A DNA stretch of 64,000 nucleotides from positions 310,001 to 374,000 of the forward strand of contig CAKVGK010000001.1 of NCBI GenBank assembly GCA_934747385.1, given 5' to 3'. Positions 10,175-18,684 of this stretch are shown here, one piece after another. The notes below the pieces were generated by a model, which worked only from the letters and a program-made list of their open reading frames with translations, did not search any database and was not told the DNA's origin. A program made the position numbers and the translations under genes. Position 1 is the first letter of the stretch. Each line of letters begins with the position of its first letter. This DNA is from an uncultured Clostridia bacterium (GTDB lineage Bacteria > Bacillota > Clostridia > Christensenellales > UBA1242).

Positions 10175-11392
10175 ATGTATAAAATATGTGTGTATGCAAT
10201 TGCAAAAAATGAAATTAAATTTATTGATCGCTGGTTCAATTCTGTTAAAGAAGCCGATTACGTTTGTGTTTTGGACACCGGCAGCACAGATGGCAGTTAC
10301 GAGAAGTTTAAATCTCTTGGCATAATCTGCAAACAAAAACACTACAAAAACTTTAGGTTCGACTCTGCCAGAAATGATAGTCTAGACCTAATTCCCGCGG
10401 ACACAGACATTTGCGTTAGCGTTGACATTGACGAATTTTTTGTTCCCGGCTGGAGCAAAGTTTTAAAAGAAAATTGGAATGAAAATATTGGAAGAGCGCG
10501 CTATCGCTACACTTGGAACTTTAATCCAGACGGAAGCGAAGGCACTGTTTTTATGGCGGACAAAATTCACAAATATGGAAACTATGTTTGGACTCACCCA
10601 GTTCACGAAATTTTGACCGAAACACAGCCAACAAATTTGGCAACAATTGACCTGCCACAAATACAACTCAACCATATGGCAGACAACACAAAATCCCGCG
10701 CAAGTTATTTACCTCTTTTGGAATTGTCTGTTAAAGAAAACCCAGAAGACGACCGCAACACGCACTATCTTGCAAGAGAATATATGTTCCACAGCGATTA
10801 CGAAAAAGCAATTAAAATGTTTAAAAAACATTTAAGTTTGCCAACCGCAAAATGGAATGAGGAGCGTGCCGCAAGTTTGAGATATATTGCAAATTGCTAT
10901 AAACAAATTGGTTTAAAAAAATATGAAGAAAACAAAAAAAATGATAAAAATTTAAAAAATTCGTTGAAAAATACTAAAAAAATATTAAAAAATAGCAAAA
11001 AAATTAAAAATAATTATTATTTTAATAAACAAATACAATTTTTGCAATATTCAATTTTAACATGCAATTATGTTCGCGAGCCATATTTTGAAATTGCGTG
11101 TGCATATTTTGAAAACAAAAATTATTTGCAAAGTGCAATTTGGTTTAATGAAATGTTGAAAATAAAAAACAGGGAATTGAACTATATTTCAAACCCAGTT
11201 TGTTGGGGTGCACTACCCTATGATTATTTGTCACTTTGCTACTACTATTTAAACGATTTTGAAAACGCAGCAATTGCCGCAACTCACGCCTTAAATTTTG
11301 GCAAAGACAAAAGAATAGAAAACAACTTAAAAATATTCACCAACCTATTCAATCAATCTCAAAACACTCAATCTTCCAATCCAAGCAAATAA
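10175..11392 (+). CDS. Family 2 glycosyltransferase with C-terminal TPR-like region (SunS-type)
   Basis: A 405-residue GT-A glycosyltransferase. Residues 1-100 hold the nucleotide-sugar site: AKNE (10-13), DTGSTDG (34-40), and the metal-binding DIDEF (84-88). A segment 'WTHPVHEIL' follows, as in the SunS/TPR-glycosyltransferase group. From about residue 190 the protein is helical with TPR-like pairs ('LAREYMFHSDYEKAIKMF', 'FEIACAYFENKNYLQSAI'). In between sits a low-complexity Lys/Asn-rich insert (about 248-290), unusual and probably a flexible loop. No membrane segment is present, so it is cytosolic. SunS glycosylates Cys of a bacteriocin peptide; relatives act on surface carbohydrate or protein. 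No peptide precursor is seen beside it, so the substrate is open. Its 3' end overlaps an HTH remnant on the other strand. Confidence 0.85.
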   Translation: MYKICVYAIAKNEIKFIDRWFNSVKEADYVCVLDTGSTDGSYEKFKSLGIICKQKHYKNFRFDSARNDSLDLIPADTDICVSVDIDEFFVPGWSKVLKENWNENIGRARYRYTWNFNPDGSEGTVFMADKIHKYGNYVWTHPVHEILTETQPTNLATIDLPQIQLNHMADNTKSRASYLPLLELSVKENPEDDRNTHYLAREYMFHSDYEKAIKMFKKHLSLPTAKWNEERAASLRYIANCYKQIGLKKYEENKKNDKNLKNSLKNTKKILKNSKKIKNNYYFNKQIQFLQYSILTCNYVREPYFEIACAYFENKNYLQSAIWFNEMLKIKNRELNYISNPVCWGALPYDYLSLCYYYLNDFENAAIAATHALNFGKDKRIENNLKIFTNLFNQSQNTQSSNPSK

Positions 11393-11553
11393 TCAGCTGA
11401 AGCACCAAAAGATTTAGCCAACTTGATTAAATTATACCAAACAATGTCAGCCTGTCCATTTTCCCATCTGCACACAGACGCGTCAGTAACACTTATTGCT
11501 TCTGCAAGTTGTTTTATTGTTAATCCTCTTTTTGTTCTTATGTAATATAAACA
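11368..11553 (-). pseudogene. XRE-family HTH regulator remnant
   Basis: The minus strand reads 'RTKRGLTIKQLAEAI', then SVTDASVCRWENGQ and 'KSFGASADYLLGLED' before a stop. This is a complete Cro/CI-type helix-turn-helix of about 61 codons. The frame is closed by TAA at 11556-11554 and has no ATG, GTG or TTG in the N-terminal part. The only upstream ATG (11554-11552) is out of frame by one position and would give MFIL before the shift. A one-base indel near the start best explains this. The stop codon lies inside the 3' end of the glycosyltransferase gene. Too short for most ORF callers. Confidence 0.6.
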
Positions 11554-11637
11554 TTACAAAATTTGTTCACGTAACTATAATATCAAATTTAATTTGTATT
11601 TTTATCAACACAATCTATAAGTAGTGAAAAATTTCAG

Positions 11638-11760
11638 TGTCATTCTGAGCGAGTGTTAACGCAGTCGAAGAATCTTGCAAAACTTGTTTTGCTTTTAATT
11701 ATATCGTCATTTTCAACAACACCTGCGGCGCAAGCCCCTTCGACTACGCTCAGGCTGACA
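11638..11760. repeat. REP-like palindromic element
   Basis: The ends are inverted copies: TGTCATTCTGAGCGAG then AGTCGAAG on the left, and CTTCGACTACGCTCAGG then CTGACA on the right. The two arms enclose about 70 bp of AT-rich sequence. The motif resembles the 'TGTCATTCTGAGCG...GTCGAAGAATCT' elements seen dispersed in many bacterial genomes. It is non-coding and lies in the gap between the HTH remnant and the ABC transporter operon. Confidence 0.65.
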
Positions 11761-11840
11761 TTAAATTGATTTTAAGTGATATTTAAAAACCATATTCGAA
11801 ACAAAATTAAGCGCTCACGCACAAACTAACAAATTTATTT

Positions 11841-11937
11841 AATAAACCTATTTATTTTGCTAAACTCTAAATTTAGTTTGTTGTATTGAAATAAACCAAT
11901 TTATTTCGCTAAGTTTATAAATTGGTTTGTTGTATTC
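11841..11937. repeat. Two diverged 48-bp tandem units with hairpin
   Basis: Units 11841-11888 and 11890-11937 align end to end, both beginning AATAAACC and ending TTTGTTGTATT plus one base. Unit 2 contains an inverted repeat (AAACCAATTTAT with ATAAATTGGTTT). In unit 1 both arms have changed (AAACCTATTTAT and TAAATTTAGTTT), so its stem is weaker. Confidence 0.6.
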
Positions 11938-11946
11938 ACAATAAAA

Positions 11947-11986
11947 AACAATTTGAACCATGATTTACAATTCAAATTGTTTTTTT
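11947..11986. terminator. Bidirectional intrinsic terminator
   Basis: Inverted repeat AACAATTTGAA / TTCAAATTGTT with a 13-base loop, flanked by A and T runs on both sides. It lies directly after the stop of the ABC transporter operon (minus) and can also stop plus-strand transcription. Confidence 0.8.
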
Positions 11987-11988
11987 AA

Positions 11989-13737
11989 CTAATTGCCAAA
12001 TTGAGAGTTGAAAAGTTCGGCATAAAAGCCGCCTTTTTCAAGCAACTCATGGTGTGTGCCAGTTTCGATGATTTTGCCTTTGTTCATAACCAAAATTTTG
12101 CTTGCATTTTCAATTGTGGACAAGCGGTGAGCAATAATAAAGCAGGTGCGTCCTTCCATAATTTTGTCCAAAGCAGATTGAATTATCATTTCAGTGCGGG
12201 TGTCAATATTACTTGTGGCCTCGTCCAAAATCAACATTGGAGGCTTTAAAAGCATAATGCGCGCAATGCAAAGAAGTTGCTTTTGACCTGCGGAAATGTT
12301 GTCTCCACGCTCGCTTATGATTGTGTCATACCCTTGAGGCAATTTCATAATAAAATCATGAGCGTTGGCAAGCGTACATGCTTCAACAATCTCATCCATT
12401 GAGGCATTTGGTTTAGCGTAAGCCACATTATCTTTTATGCTAGCATTGTAAAGCCAACTTTCTTGCAGCACCATGCCATAAAATTGCCTAAATGAATTAC
12501 GTTTAACTTTCCTTAAATCCTTATTGCTGATTTTGATTGAGCCGCTATCTACGTCATAAAATCTCATAAGAAGATTGATGATTGTGCTTTTGCCGCAGCC
12601 GGTTGGCCCAACAATGGCAATCCTGTCGCCTGCGTTTACTTCCAAATTGAAATTTTCAATCAATTTAAACGCTTTTGAATAACTGAAATCCACATTTTTG
12701 ATTGAAACTTTGCCGTTGCAATTTTTAAGTTCTGGCAAAAATTCGTCACTAAGTTCGTCTTCTTCCTCAATTAAATTAAACACTCTGTTTGCACTCGCAA
12801 CTGCAACATGCAAGTCAGCAAAAATGCCAGTGATTTCGTTAAATGGTTTCGTGTAGTTTTCGCTATAACTTAAAAATGAGCTGATTTTACCAATTGTTAT
12901 GCCACCTTTGAGCGCCATAACGCCACCTAACACACCAACGATACCATATAAAATGTTATTAATCATTCTGCTTGCTGGATTAGCAAGAGAGGCAAAATAG
13001 AGTGATTTTTCACTAGAAAAGTATAAATCTTGGTTTATATCTTTAAATTTTTTGATTGTTGCAGGTTCATTATTAAAAGCTTTGATTATTTTCATGTTGG
13101 TTATCATTTCTTCACAATAACCACTGATTTTACCCTGAATATTAACTCGCTGACGATAAAGTTCCTTGCTCTTTTTTGTGATTTTAATTGCCACCAAAAG
13201 TGAAACTGGTGCCATAACAAGTACAACCAAAGCAAGAATCCAATTAAGCGTTAACATTATAATTAGCACCGTAACAACTTGGCAAATGCCACACACAATC
13301 GCCTTAAAACCTTCCAAAAATCCATCTGTAACATTTTCAACATCGTTAACCATTATGTTCATAATGTTCCCGTGTGAGTTGTTATCTATATACTTGATTG
13401 GAACACTATTTAATTTTTTGTAAATCGCATTCCTTATTGACTGTGATGTTTTATAGGTGAGTTTGTTCATATAAATGCTTCCCAGCCAATCAAAGAACGA
13501 GTTAACCGCAGTTAAAACAAAAATTGTAATACACATGATTGTAAGCAATCTAAAATCAACTTGTCCTGCCGTAATCATGCAATCTATTGCTTTACCAGTG
13601 CAAATTGGAATAAGCATATTAAGGAAAATGGCAACAACATCGAACAAAATGGACAAATAAAAAGTAACCCTATGTGGTTTTACATATGGCAACAACCTTG
13701 ATAATAGTTTTTTGTAGCCGCTCTCTTTCTTTTCCAT
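11989..13737 (-). CDS. ABC exporter half-transporter, consensus-type NBD partner
   Basis: A 582-residue type IV ABC exporter subunit: six membrane segments in residues 1-320, then a nucleotide-binding domain. Walker A is GPTGCGKST (about 377), the Q-loop is VLQES, and Walker B is LILDEATS (about 500) with the catalytic Glu intact. The H-loop is AHRLST (about 535). The signature reads ISAGQKQ instead of SGGQ. It is the second gene of a pair, 14 bp behind its partner (13752-15470), whose own Walker B Glu and H-loop His are replaced. Together they form a heterodimer of the BmrCD/TM287-288/EfrCD kind with one active and one degenerate ATP site; the altered signature here belongs to the degenerate site. 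Multidrug or lipid export is likely; the substrate cannot be told from sequence. Confidence 0.93.
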   Translation of the reverse strand: MEKKESGYKKLLSRLLPYVKPHRVTFYLSILFDVVAIFLNMLIPICTGKAIDCMITAGQVDFRLLTIMCITIFVLTAVNSFFDWLGSIYMNKLTYKTSQSIRNAIYKKLNSVPIKYIDNNSHGNIMNIMVNDVENVTDGFLEGFKAIVCGICQVVTVLIIMLTLNWILALVVLVMAPVSLLVAIKITKKSKELYRQRVNIQGKISGYCEEMITNMKIIKAFNNEPATIKKFKDINQDLYFSSEKSLYFASLANPASRMINNILYGIVGVLGGVMALKGGITIGKISSFLSYSENYTKPFNEITGIFADLHVAVASANRVFNLIEEEDELSDEFLPELKNCNGKVSIKNVDFSYSKAFKLIENFNLEVNAGDRIAIVGPTGCGKSTIINLLMRFYDVDSGSIKISNKDLRKVKRNSFRQFYGMVLQESWLYNASIKDNVAYAKPNASMDEIVEACTLANAHDFIMKLPQGYDTIISERGDNISAGQKQLLCIARIMLLKPPMLILDEATSNIDTRTEMIIQSALDKIMEGRTCFIIAHRLSTIENASKILVMNKGKIIETGTHHELLEKGGFYAELFNSQFGN

Positions 13738-13751
13738 TTGTTTCCTAAATT

Positions 13752-15470
13752 TTACTTTGATTGTGATTCATAAATTTCACGATATATACTGCAGTTTTTC
13801 ATCAAATCGCTGTGCTTTCCCATACCAACGACATCGCCGTTATCCAGAACAATAATCAAATCACAAGACTTAATTGAGGTTGCGCGTTGAGAAATGAACA
13901 CGCTGGTTGTGTTGAGTTGTTTAAGTGCTTTTCTTAATTTGCTGTCAGTCAAAAAGTCAAGTGCACTGCTGCTATCATCCAAAATTAACATTTCTGGGTT
14001 GCCTATAAGTGCACGTGCAATAGTCAACCTTTGCATTTGACCACCACTAACATTTTTGCCGCCAGCCATAATTTGATAATCCAACGGATTGCGCCATTCT
14101 CCAACAAACGACCACGCTTGAGCAACCTTTAATGCCTCGATAATTTCTTCATCGCTGGCATTGTTGTTCCTTATTTTCATATTCTCACGCAGGCTGCCAC
14201 TGAAAAGTGTACTGCGTTGTTGTACAATACTGATGTCCTTCCTTAATTGTTCAATTGTAAAATCTTTAATATTTTTACCTTTAAACAAAATTTCACCGCC
14301 AGTAGGGTCGTAAAAACGCACCATTAAGCTTGCAATTGTCGTTTTGCCACTACCTGTGCCTCCTATTATGCCAATTGTTTGATTGGTATAAATTTTAAAT
14401 GACAAATTTTTAATAAATGATTGTGTTTGAGTGTCCAAGTTATAGTTGAATGAAACATCTTTGAATTCCATTAAAGAATCATAATCTAATTTTTTATATG
14501 CTTTTGCGTTTGGCTCGTTTTTAACTACTGGTTCGGTTTGTAAAACCTCCTGAATACGGTGCCAACTTGCCACAGTTCGAACAAACAAAACAATGCCTTG
14601 TGAAATAACTAAAAGAGAAATTGTGATTGTTGAAACATAGTCAATAAGTGCAATCACATTACCTTGTGTTAATGAACCTATTTGAATTTGGTAGCCACCT
14701 ATTGCTAAAATTGCAATTGTTGTTGCATCCACCACCAAAAAGATAACCGGATTTAAAAGTGCCGCTATTTTGGAAATTTTTAAGCAAGTGTTTGTGTAAT
14801 CTGTGCCGACCTTATCAAAACGCTCAAACTCCTTGTCTTGCTTATTGAATGCTCGGATAACACGGGTGCCATCCAAATTTTCTTTGGTTACTTGGCTAAT
14901 TTTGTCCAACTTTTTGCGCACCAAACCAAAGTAAGGCATGCTCTTTTTCATAAACACTGCCAAAATTAAAATAACAATTGGTATCAACACCAAAAATAGC
15001 AGTGCCATTTTTTTATCAATCGTTAAACTTAAAACAAACGCACCAATAAGCAGTGCTGGCACACGAATGATCAAACGCATTGCCAAACTTATTGCATCCT
15101 CCACTTGGTCAATATCGTCTGTTAAACGATTAACCAAACTGGCTGTGCCAAATTTATCCAACTCATTGTGTGAAAAAGTGGAAATATGTTCAAACACGCC
15201 TTTGCGGATTTCTTTAACCGCACCAGAGCATGTTAAACTAATCAATTTGTGGCTAACTGCACTTACACCAAAAACAAGCACATTTATCACCAATAAAACC
15301 ACACCAATCTTTAATATATAATTAAAATCGCCAGTTGTAATACCAACGTCAACAATTTTTGCCACCAAAAGAGGATTGAGCAATTCCATAATAGCTTCAA
15401 TCAGCCTTAAAAACGCTGCGAAAATTGCTTTCCATCTATACTTTTTAAGATATGACAAAAATAATTTCAT
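13752..15470 (-). CDS. ABC exporter half-transporter, degenerate-site NBD partner
   Basis: A 572-residue type IV ABC exporter subunit, first gene of the exporter operon. The membrane domain covers residues 1-310. Its NBD has Walker A GGTGSGKTT (about 368) and an intact signature VSGGQMQ. Walker B ends LILDDSSS, with Asp for the catalytic Glu, and the H-loop is SQRATS (about 527), with Gln for His. These are the hallmark substitutions of the non-hydrolysing site in heterodimeric exporters. Its intact signature completes the active site with the partner's Walker motifs. No Shine-Dalgarno precedes the ATG; TATAAT sits seven bases upstream, so the transcript may be leaderless. A terminator at 15508-15541 separates it from the upstream peptidase gene. 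Confidence 0.93.
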   Translation of the reverse strand: MKLFLSYLKKYRWKAIFAAFLRLIEAIMELLNPLLVAKIVDVGITTGDFNYILKIGVVLLVINVLVFGVSAVSHKLISLTCSGAVKEIRKGVFEHISTFSHNELDKFGTASLVNRLTDDIDQVEDAISLAMRLIIRVPALLIGAFVLSLTIDKKMALLFLVLIPIVILILAVFMKKSMPYFGLVRKKLDKISQVTKENLDGTRVIRAFNKQDKEFERFDKVGTDYTNTCLKISKIAALLNPVIFLVVDATTIAILAIGGYQIQIGSLTQGNVIALIDYVSTITISLLVISQGIVLFVRTVASWHRIQEVLQTEPVVKNEPNAKAYKKLDYDSLMEFKDVSFNYNLDTQTQSFIKNLSFKIYTNQTIGIIGGTGSGKTTIASLMVRFYDPTGGEILFKGKNIKDFTIEQLRKDISIVQQRSTLFSGSLRENMKIRNNNASDEEIIEALKVAQAWSFVGEWRNPLDYQIMAGGKNVSGGQMQRLTIARALIGNPEMLILDDSSSALDFLTDSKLRKALKQLNTTSVFISQRATSIKSCDLIIVLDNGDVVGMGKHSDLMKNCSIYREIYESQSK

Positions 15471-15477
15471 TTATAAA

Positions 15478-15506
15478 ATTATAATAAATAATTATTAAAA
15501 ACACAA
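15478..15506 (-). promoter_or_regulatory. SigA promoter, apparently leaderless, of ABC exporter operon
   Basis: TTGTGT (15506-15501), 17-bp spacer, perfect TATAAT (15483-15478), seven bases to the ATG at 15470, no Shine-Dalgarno. It starts just beyond the terminator of the upstream gene. Confidence 0.5.
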
Positions 15507-15507
15507 C

Positions 15508-15541
15508 AAAAAAAAGGAATTTAATATTTTTCCTTTTTTAT
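15508..15541 (-). terminator. Intrinsic terminator of M1 peptidase gene
   Basis: Inverted repeat AAAAAAGGAA / TTCCTTTTTT with a short AT loop and a T run on either strand, 13 bp after the peptidase stop codon. Confidence 0.65.
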
Positions 15542-15553
15542 TAAATTTATCTA

Positions 15554-17068
15554 TTATTTTATAACCACTTTACCCTTAATCCAACTATTGAAGAAAGACT
15601 GCATGTCACTGCCCGTTATGTTTGAAAAAGCAGCCACAAGGTCTTCAGTTTTAGCATTTTTGAACTTATTGTTTTCAAAATACTGCACCAACGCCTTAAA
15701 AAACTTTTTTTCACCAACCAATTGATATAAACTTTCAAACATAAGACTGCCTTTAACATAAGTGCAATAGGTATATTCCGGTTCGGTGGCATACTCATCA
15801 ACCGCGCGCATGCTTGTGTCCACTTTGCCAAGCACGTCCTCATAAACCGAAACAAACAAACTGAAATTTTCTTTGTCAGCCTTAATGATTTGGTCATGCG
15901 TCAAATTGTAACCTTTGTTGTAATCGTAAAATAGAACGGTTGAATATTCAGTCAACGCCTCATCAAGCCAAGGCAATGTAAATTCGTCATTCCCCACAAC
16001 GCCATACCACCATTGATGAGCCGTTTCGTGAATTATAACGTTAATGTAGTCGTCCACCGAGTTTATGTCGTCACTTATCATAACAAGATTTGGAAATTCC
16101 ATTCCGCCATGCAAAAAGTCGCATTTTACAATTGAAAAAGTGGAATAGGGGTAAGCACCAAATTTTGAAGAAAATGTGTTTATTGCATCAACGCCCGCCT
16201 GAAGTGCACGGTCTGAGTTTCCGTCGTCATAATAATAGTATTTCACTTCAACGTCGCCCGCTTTGGCAGTTTTTAACGCAAAATTTTCACTTATAACGCA
16301 AGCAAAATCTCTCACAACCTTGGCGCTAAATTTAGTAACAGTTTTGCCTTTGCGTTGGCTTATTTCTGTCTGCTTGCCAGTGCCCGCAACAATGAGGTTA
16401 CTGTTTAATGTTAAATTGACCTCATAGTTTGCCATATCGCTATAAAACGGGTCGCCATTAGCATTGTATGGCTTGGTTGAAAATTCGCCGTTTTCAAAAA
16501 CACATGCAATAGGGTAAAAATTTGCAAGGTTGGTGGTGTCGTCCCCATAACCAAATCTGTGTTCGCAATTTGGCAATTTTATTGTATATTCCATATATAA
16601 CTGAACGCGTTTGTTTGGCATAAGGCTGTTTGGCAAATTTGCAACCAAAACGCCGTCATTTTCGCCCTCAAACACCACACCAATATCTGTTCCAGCTACC
16701 TGCAGTTTTAAAATGTTAAATTCACAATAACTCATACCATGTTTGTAGCACTCGTTAACCTTTGTTTGAGGCACAATTTTTTCAGTTGCGCCCTGCTCAA
16801 AAAACTTTGGGTATAAATGAAATTTTATTTCTTTAAGCACTGATTCTGTGTTGTTAATATAACTAACATTTTGCTTTGCCTCAACCATTTTGTTGTCGTT
16901 GTCAAAATTAACCTCTAAGGTATAATTGGTTAAGTCCTTGGCAATTTTGTCAAGGTTGTCCTTCTTTTTGCAGGCAAAAAAGGCAAAAGAAAACAACACC
17001 AGCAACCCAACACAAACAAATTTTATTAAATTGGATTTTTTGTTTTTGTTTAAAACTAAATTTATCAT
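15554..17068 (-). CDS. M1-family zinc metallopeptidase, lipoprotein
   Basis: A 504-residue gluzincin of the aminopeptidase N family, shorter than the usual 850-900 residues because it lacks the C-terminal helical domains. The N-terminus is a lipoprotein signal, with hydrophobic residues 14-32 and Cys33 in 'FAFFACKKK'. Residues 45-250 correspond to the beta-sandwich N-domain. The exopeptidase substrate motif is GGMEF in place of GAMEN. Zinc ligands are HETAH (347-351) and Glu370 in 'LDEALTEYS', the exact HExxHx18E spacing. I infer an extracytoplasmic, membrane-anchored aminopeptidase feeding on peptides. The GAGAGG-like SD is about 20 nt from the ATG, too far; CATAAT seven bases upstream hints at a leaderless start. 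Monocistronic, with its own terminator. Confidence 0.9.
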   Translation of the reverse strand: MINLVLNKNKKSNLIKFVCVGLLVLFSFAFFACKKKDNLDKIAKDLTNYTLEVNFDNDNKMVEAKQNVSYINNTESVLKEIKFHLYPKFFEQGATEKIVPQTKVNECYKHGMSYCEFNILKLQVAGTDIGVVFEGENDGVLVANLPNSLMPNKRVQLYMEYTIKLPNCEHRFGYGDDTTNLANFYPIACVFENGEFSTKPYNANGDPFYSDMANYEVNLTLNSNLIVAGTGKQTEISQRKGKTVTKFSAKVVRDFACVISENFALKTAKAGDVEVKYYYYDDGNSDRALQAGVDAINTFSSKFGAYPYSTFSIVKCDFLHGGMEFPNLVMISDDINSVDDYINVIIHETAHQWWYGVVGNDEFTLPWLDEALTEYSTVLFYDYNKGYNLTHDQIIKADKENFSLFVSVYEDVLGKVDTSMRAVDEYATEPEYTYCTYVKGSLMFESLYQLVGEKKFFKALVQYFENNKFKNAKTEDLVAAFSNITGSDMQSFFNSWIKGKVVIK

Positions 17069-17152
17069 ACTTTAAATTATGGTTTGATTTCCTCTCATAG
17101 AACAACCCACCCAAAATCTACAAAATTCGAGTTACACACAGTAAAACAAAAG

Positions 17153-17206
17153 TTATCCACATAAATAACCACAAATTGTGGATAACTGGAGTTAAAATAT
17201 GGATAA
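17153..17206. promoter_or_regulatory. DnaA-box cluster upstream of dnaD-like gene
   Basis: A perfect TTATCCACA at 17153-17161, the perfect inverse TGTGGATAA at 17177-17185, and TATGGATAA (one mismatch) at 17198-17206. All three lie within 54 bp, immediately upstream of the -35 box of the DnaD-DnaI operon. This suggests DnaA-dependent control of helicase-loading genes, or a DnaA-titration site. No origin-type DNA unwinding repeat or dnaA gene is seen here. Confidence 0.65.
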
Positions 17207-17211
17207 CTTCT

Positions 17212-17240
17212 TTGGCGAATACAAAAATATGTGTTAAAAT
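17212..17240 (+). promoter_or_regulatory. SigA promoter, apparently leaderless, of dnaD-dnaI operon
   Basis: TTGGCG (17212-17217), 17-bp spacer, TAAAAT (17235-17240), then six bases to the ATG at 17247. No Shine-Dalgarno is present. Confidence 0.55.
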
Positions 17241-17246
17241 AGCAGT

Positions 17247-18683
17247 ATGAGTTTCTGTAAATTTAGCCCTGGCTACGCTGCCAGCAACAAAACCATAGTT
17301 GACAATACTTTTATTAATGAATATCTGCCAAAAGCACCTGACCTATGCGTGAAAGCGTATTTGCTTGGTTTAAGCAAATGCTCCAGTGCAGACGACACCG
17401 ATAATTCACTTGAATTTTTTGCGTCCACTTTGAAGGTCTGCGAAGAAGACATTATTTCCCTTTTCAAATACTGGGAGGAAATGGGTTTGGTTAAAGTTCT
17501 TTCAACCGACCCTGTTGAGGTTAGATTTTTGCCGATTATTTCAAATGCAAGCAGCGTAAAAAAATATAAGGTGGACAAATATGCCGACTTTAACATTCAG
17601 TTGCAAGAAAGTTTTAGCGAACGTATGCTCACCCCAAATGAAATGACGGAATTTTACGACCTAATTGAGCGCAAGCACATTGAGCAAGCCGCACTCATTG
17701 CAATTGTAAAGTTTTGCACGGAAAGCAAAGGTTTTAATCTAAACCCTTATTATTGTTTGACAGTGGCAAAAGATTGGGTTCACCAAGGAATACTAACACT
17801 AACCCAAGTAAACGCAAAAATTGAAGAACTTGGCATTGTTGACGACCAAATGGGTCTTATTTTAACAGCCATGGGTAGCAAGCGCAAAATTCAAATTGAA
17901 GACAAGGAACTTTTGAACAAATGGCTTAACAGTTTTGGTTTTGAACTTAACACAATAATTTACGTTGTAAAAACCTTAAAAAACAAAAAACGCAGGCTGG
18001 ACGTCAATGTTTTAGATGAATATTTAACCAAATATTACGAAATGCGCCTGACTTCTGTGCCTGAAATTGAAAACTACGAAAATGAAAAGGAAAATTTATA
18101 TTCAATTGCTATTGCCGTCAATCGCGAACTTGGTTTGCATTATGAAGATTTAACAAAGGAGATTGACTTTTATATTGTTAGTTGGTTAAACATGGGCTTC
18201 GACCAAGAAACGCTTGTGACCGTGGCGGACAATTGCTTTAAATCTTCCATTCGTACGCTAGAGGGGTTCAACAATATTTTGCTTAAACTTTTCCGCTTGG
18301 GTATTGTGAATTTGAGTTCATACATGCAATATTTAAACGACAATTTGGCAACGGACAACAAAATCAAACAGGTTTTAACTCACCTCAGTTTAAACAGAAA
18401 CGTGAACAATGCTGACCGCAGTTTTTATGCGGTTTGGACTAATGATTGGAATTTTACACACGAAATTGTTTTATATGCCGCAGATTTAAGCGCTGGCAAA
18501 ACAAATGCCTTGCAGTATTTAAACAAAATCCTGTCAAATTGGAACAGTGCGGGCTTAAAAACACTTGAACAAGTTAAACTTGCCAAAGTTGAGGACAACG
18601 AAAAAACTGACTTTATTCACAACAATTACACAAAAGAACAAATTGCAAGTTTCATAACAAACCTTGACGAAGTGGAGGTATAA
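17247..18683 (+). CDS. DnaD-domain replication initiation/primosome protein
   Basis: A 478-residue protein of the DnaD/DnaB family that remodels DNA and recruits the helicase loader in Firmicutes. Residues 1-105 are a winged-helix-like N-domain ('LLGLSKCSSADDTDN', 'FKYWEEMGLVKVL'). At least three copies of the DnaD (DnaB_2) helical module follow. They show as 'LTVAKDWVHQGILTLTQV' (about 170), 'YIVSWLNMGFDQETLV' (about 305) and 'YLNKILSNWNSAGLKTLEQV' (about 430). This makes it longer than B. subtilis DnaD (232 residues) and closer to DnaB in layout. It is translationally near-coupled to the DnaI-type loader one base downstream. DnaA boxes sit upstream of its promoter. Confidence 0.88.
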   Translation: MSFCKFSPGYAASNKTIVDNTFINEYLPKAPDLCVKAYLLGLSKCSSADDTDNSLEFFASTLKVCEEDIISLFKYWEEMGLVKVLSTDPVEVRFLPIISNASSVKKYKVDKYADFNIQLQESFSERMLTPNEMTEFYDLIERKHIEQAALIAIVKFCTESKGFNLNPYYCLTVAKDWVHQGILTLTQVNAKIEELGIVDDQMGLILTAMGSKRKIQIEDKELLNKWLNSFGFELNTIIYVVKTLKNKKRRLDVNVLDEYLTKYYEMRLTSVPEIENYENEKENLYSIAIAVNRELGLHYEDLTKEIDFYIVSWLNMGFDQETLVTVADNCFKSSIRTLEGFNNILLKLFRLGIVNLSSYMQYLNDNLATDNKIKQVLTHLSLNRNVNNADRSFYAVWTNDWNFTHEIVLYAADLSAGKTNALQYLNKILSNWNSAGLKTLEQVKLAKVEDNEKTDFIHNNYTKEQIASFITNLDEVEV

Positions 18684-18684
18684 C

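Noticed and set aside
10082..10342. Minus-strand frame over the 5' end of the glycosyltransferase
   Set aside because: It covers the divergent promoter region and the GT2 active-site codons; the coding signal is clearly on the plus strand.
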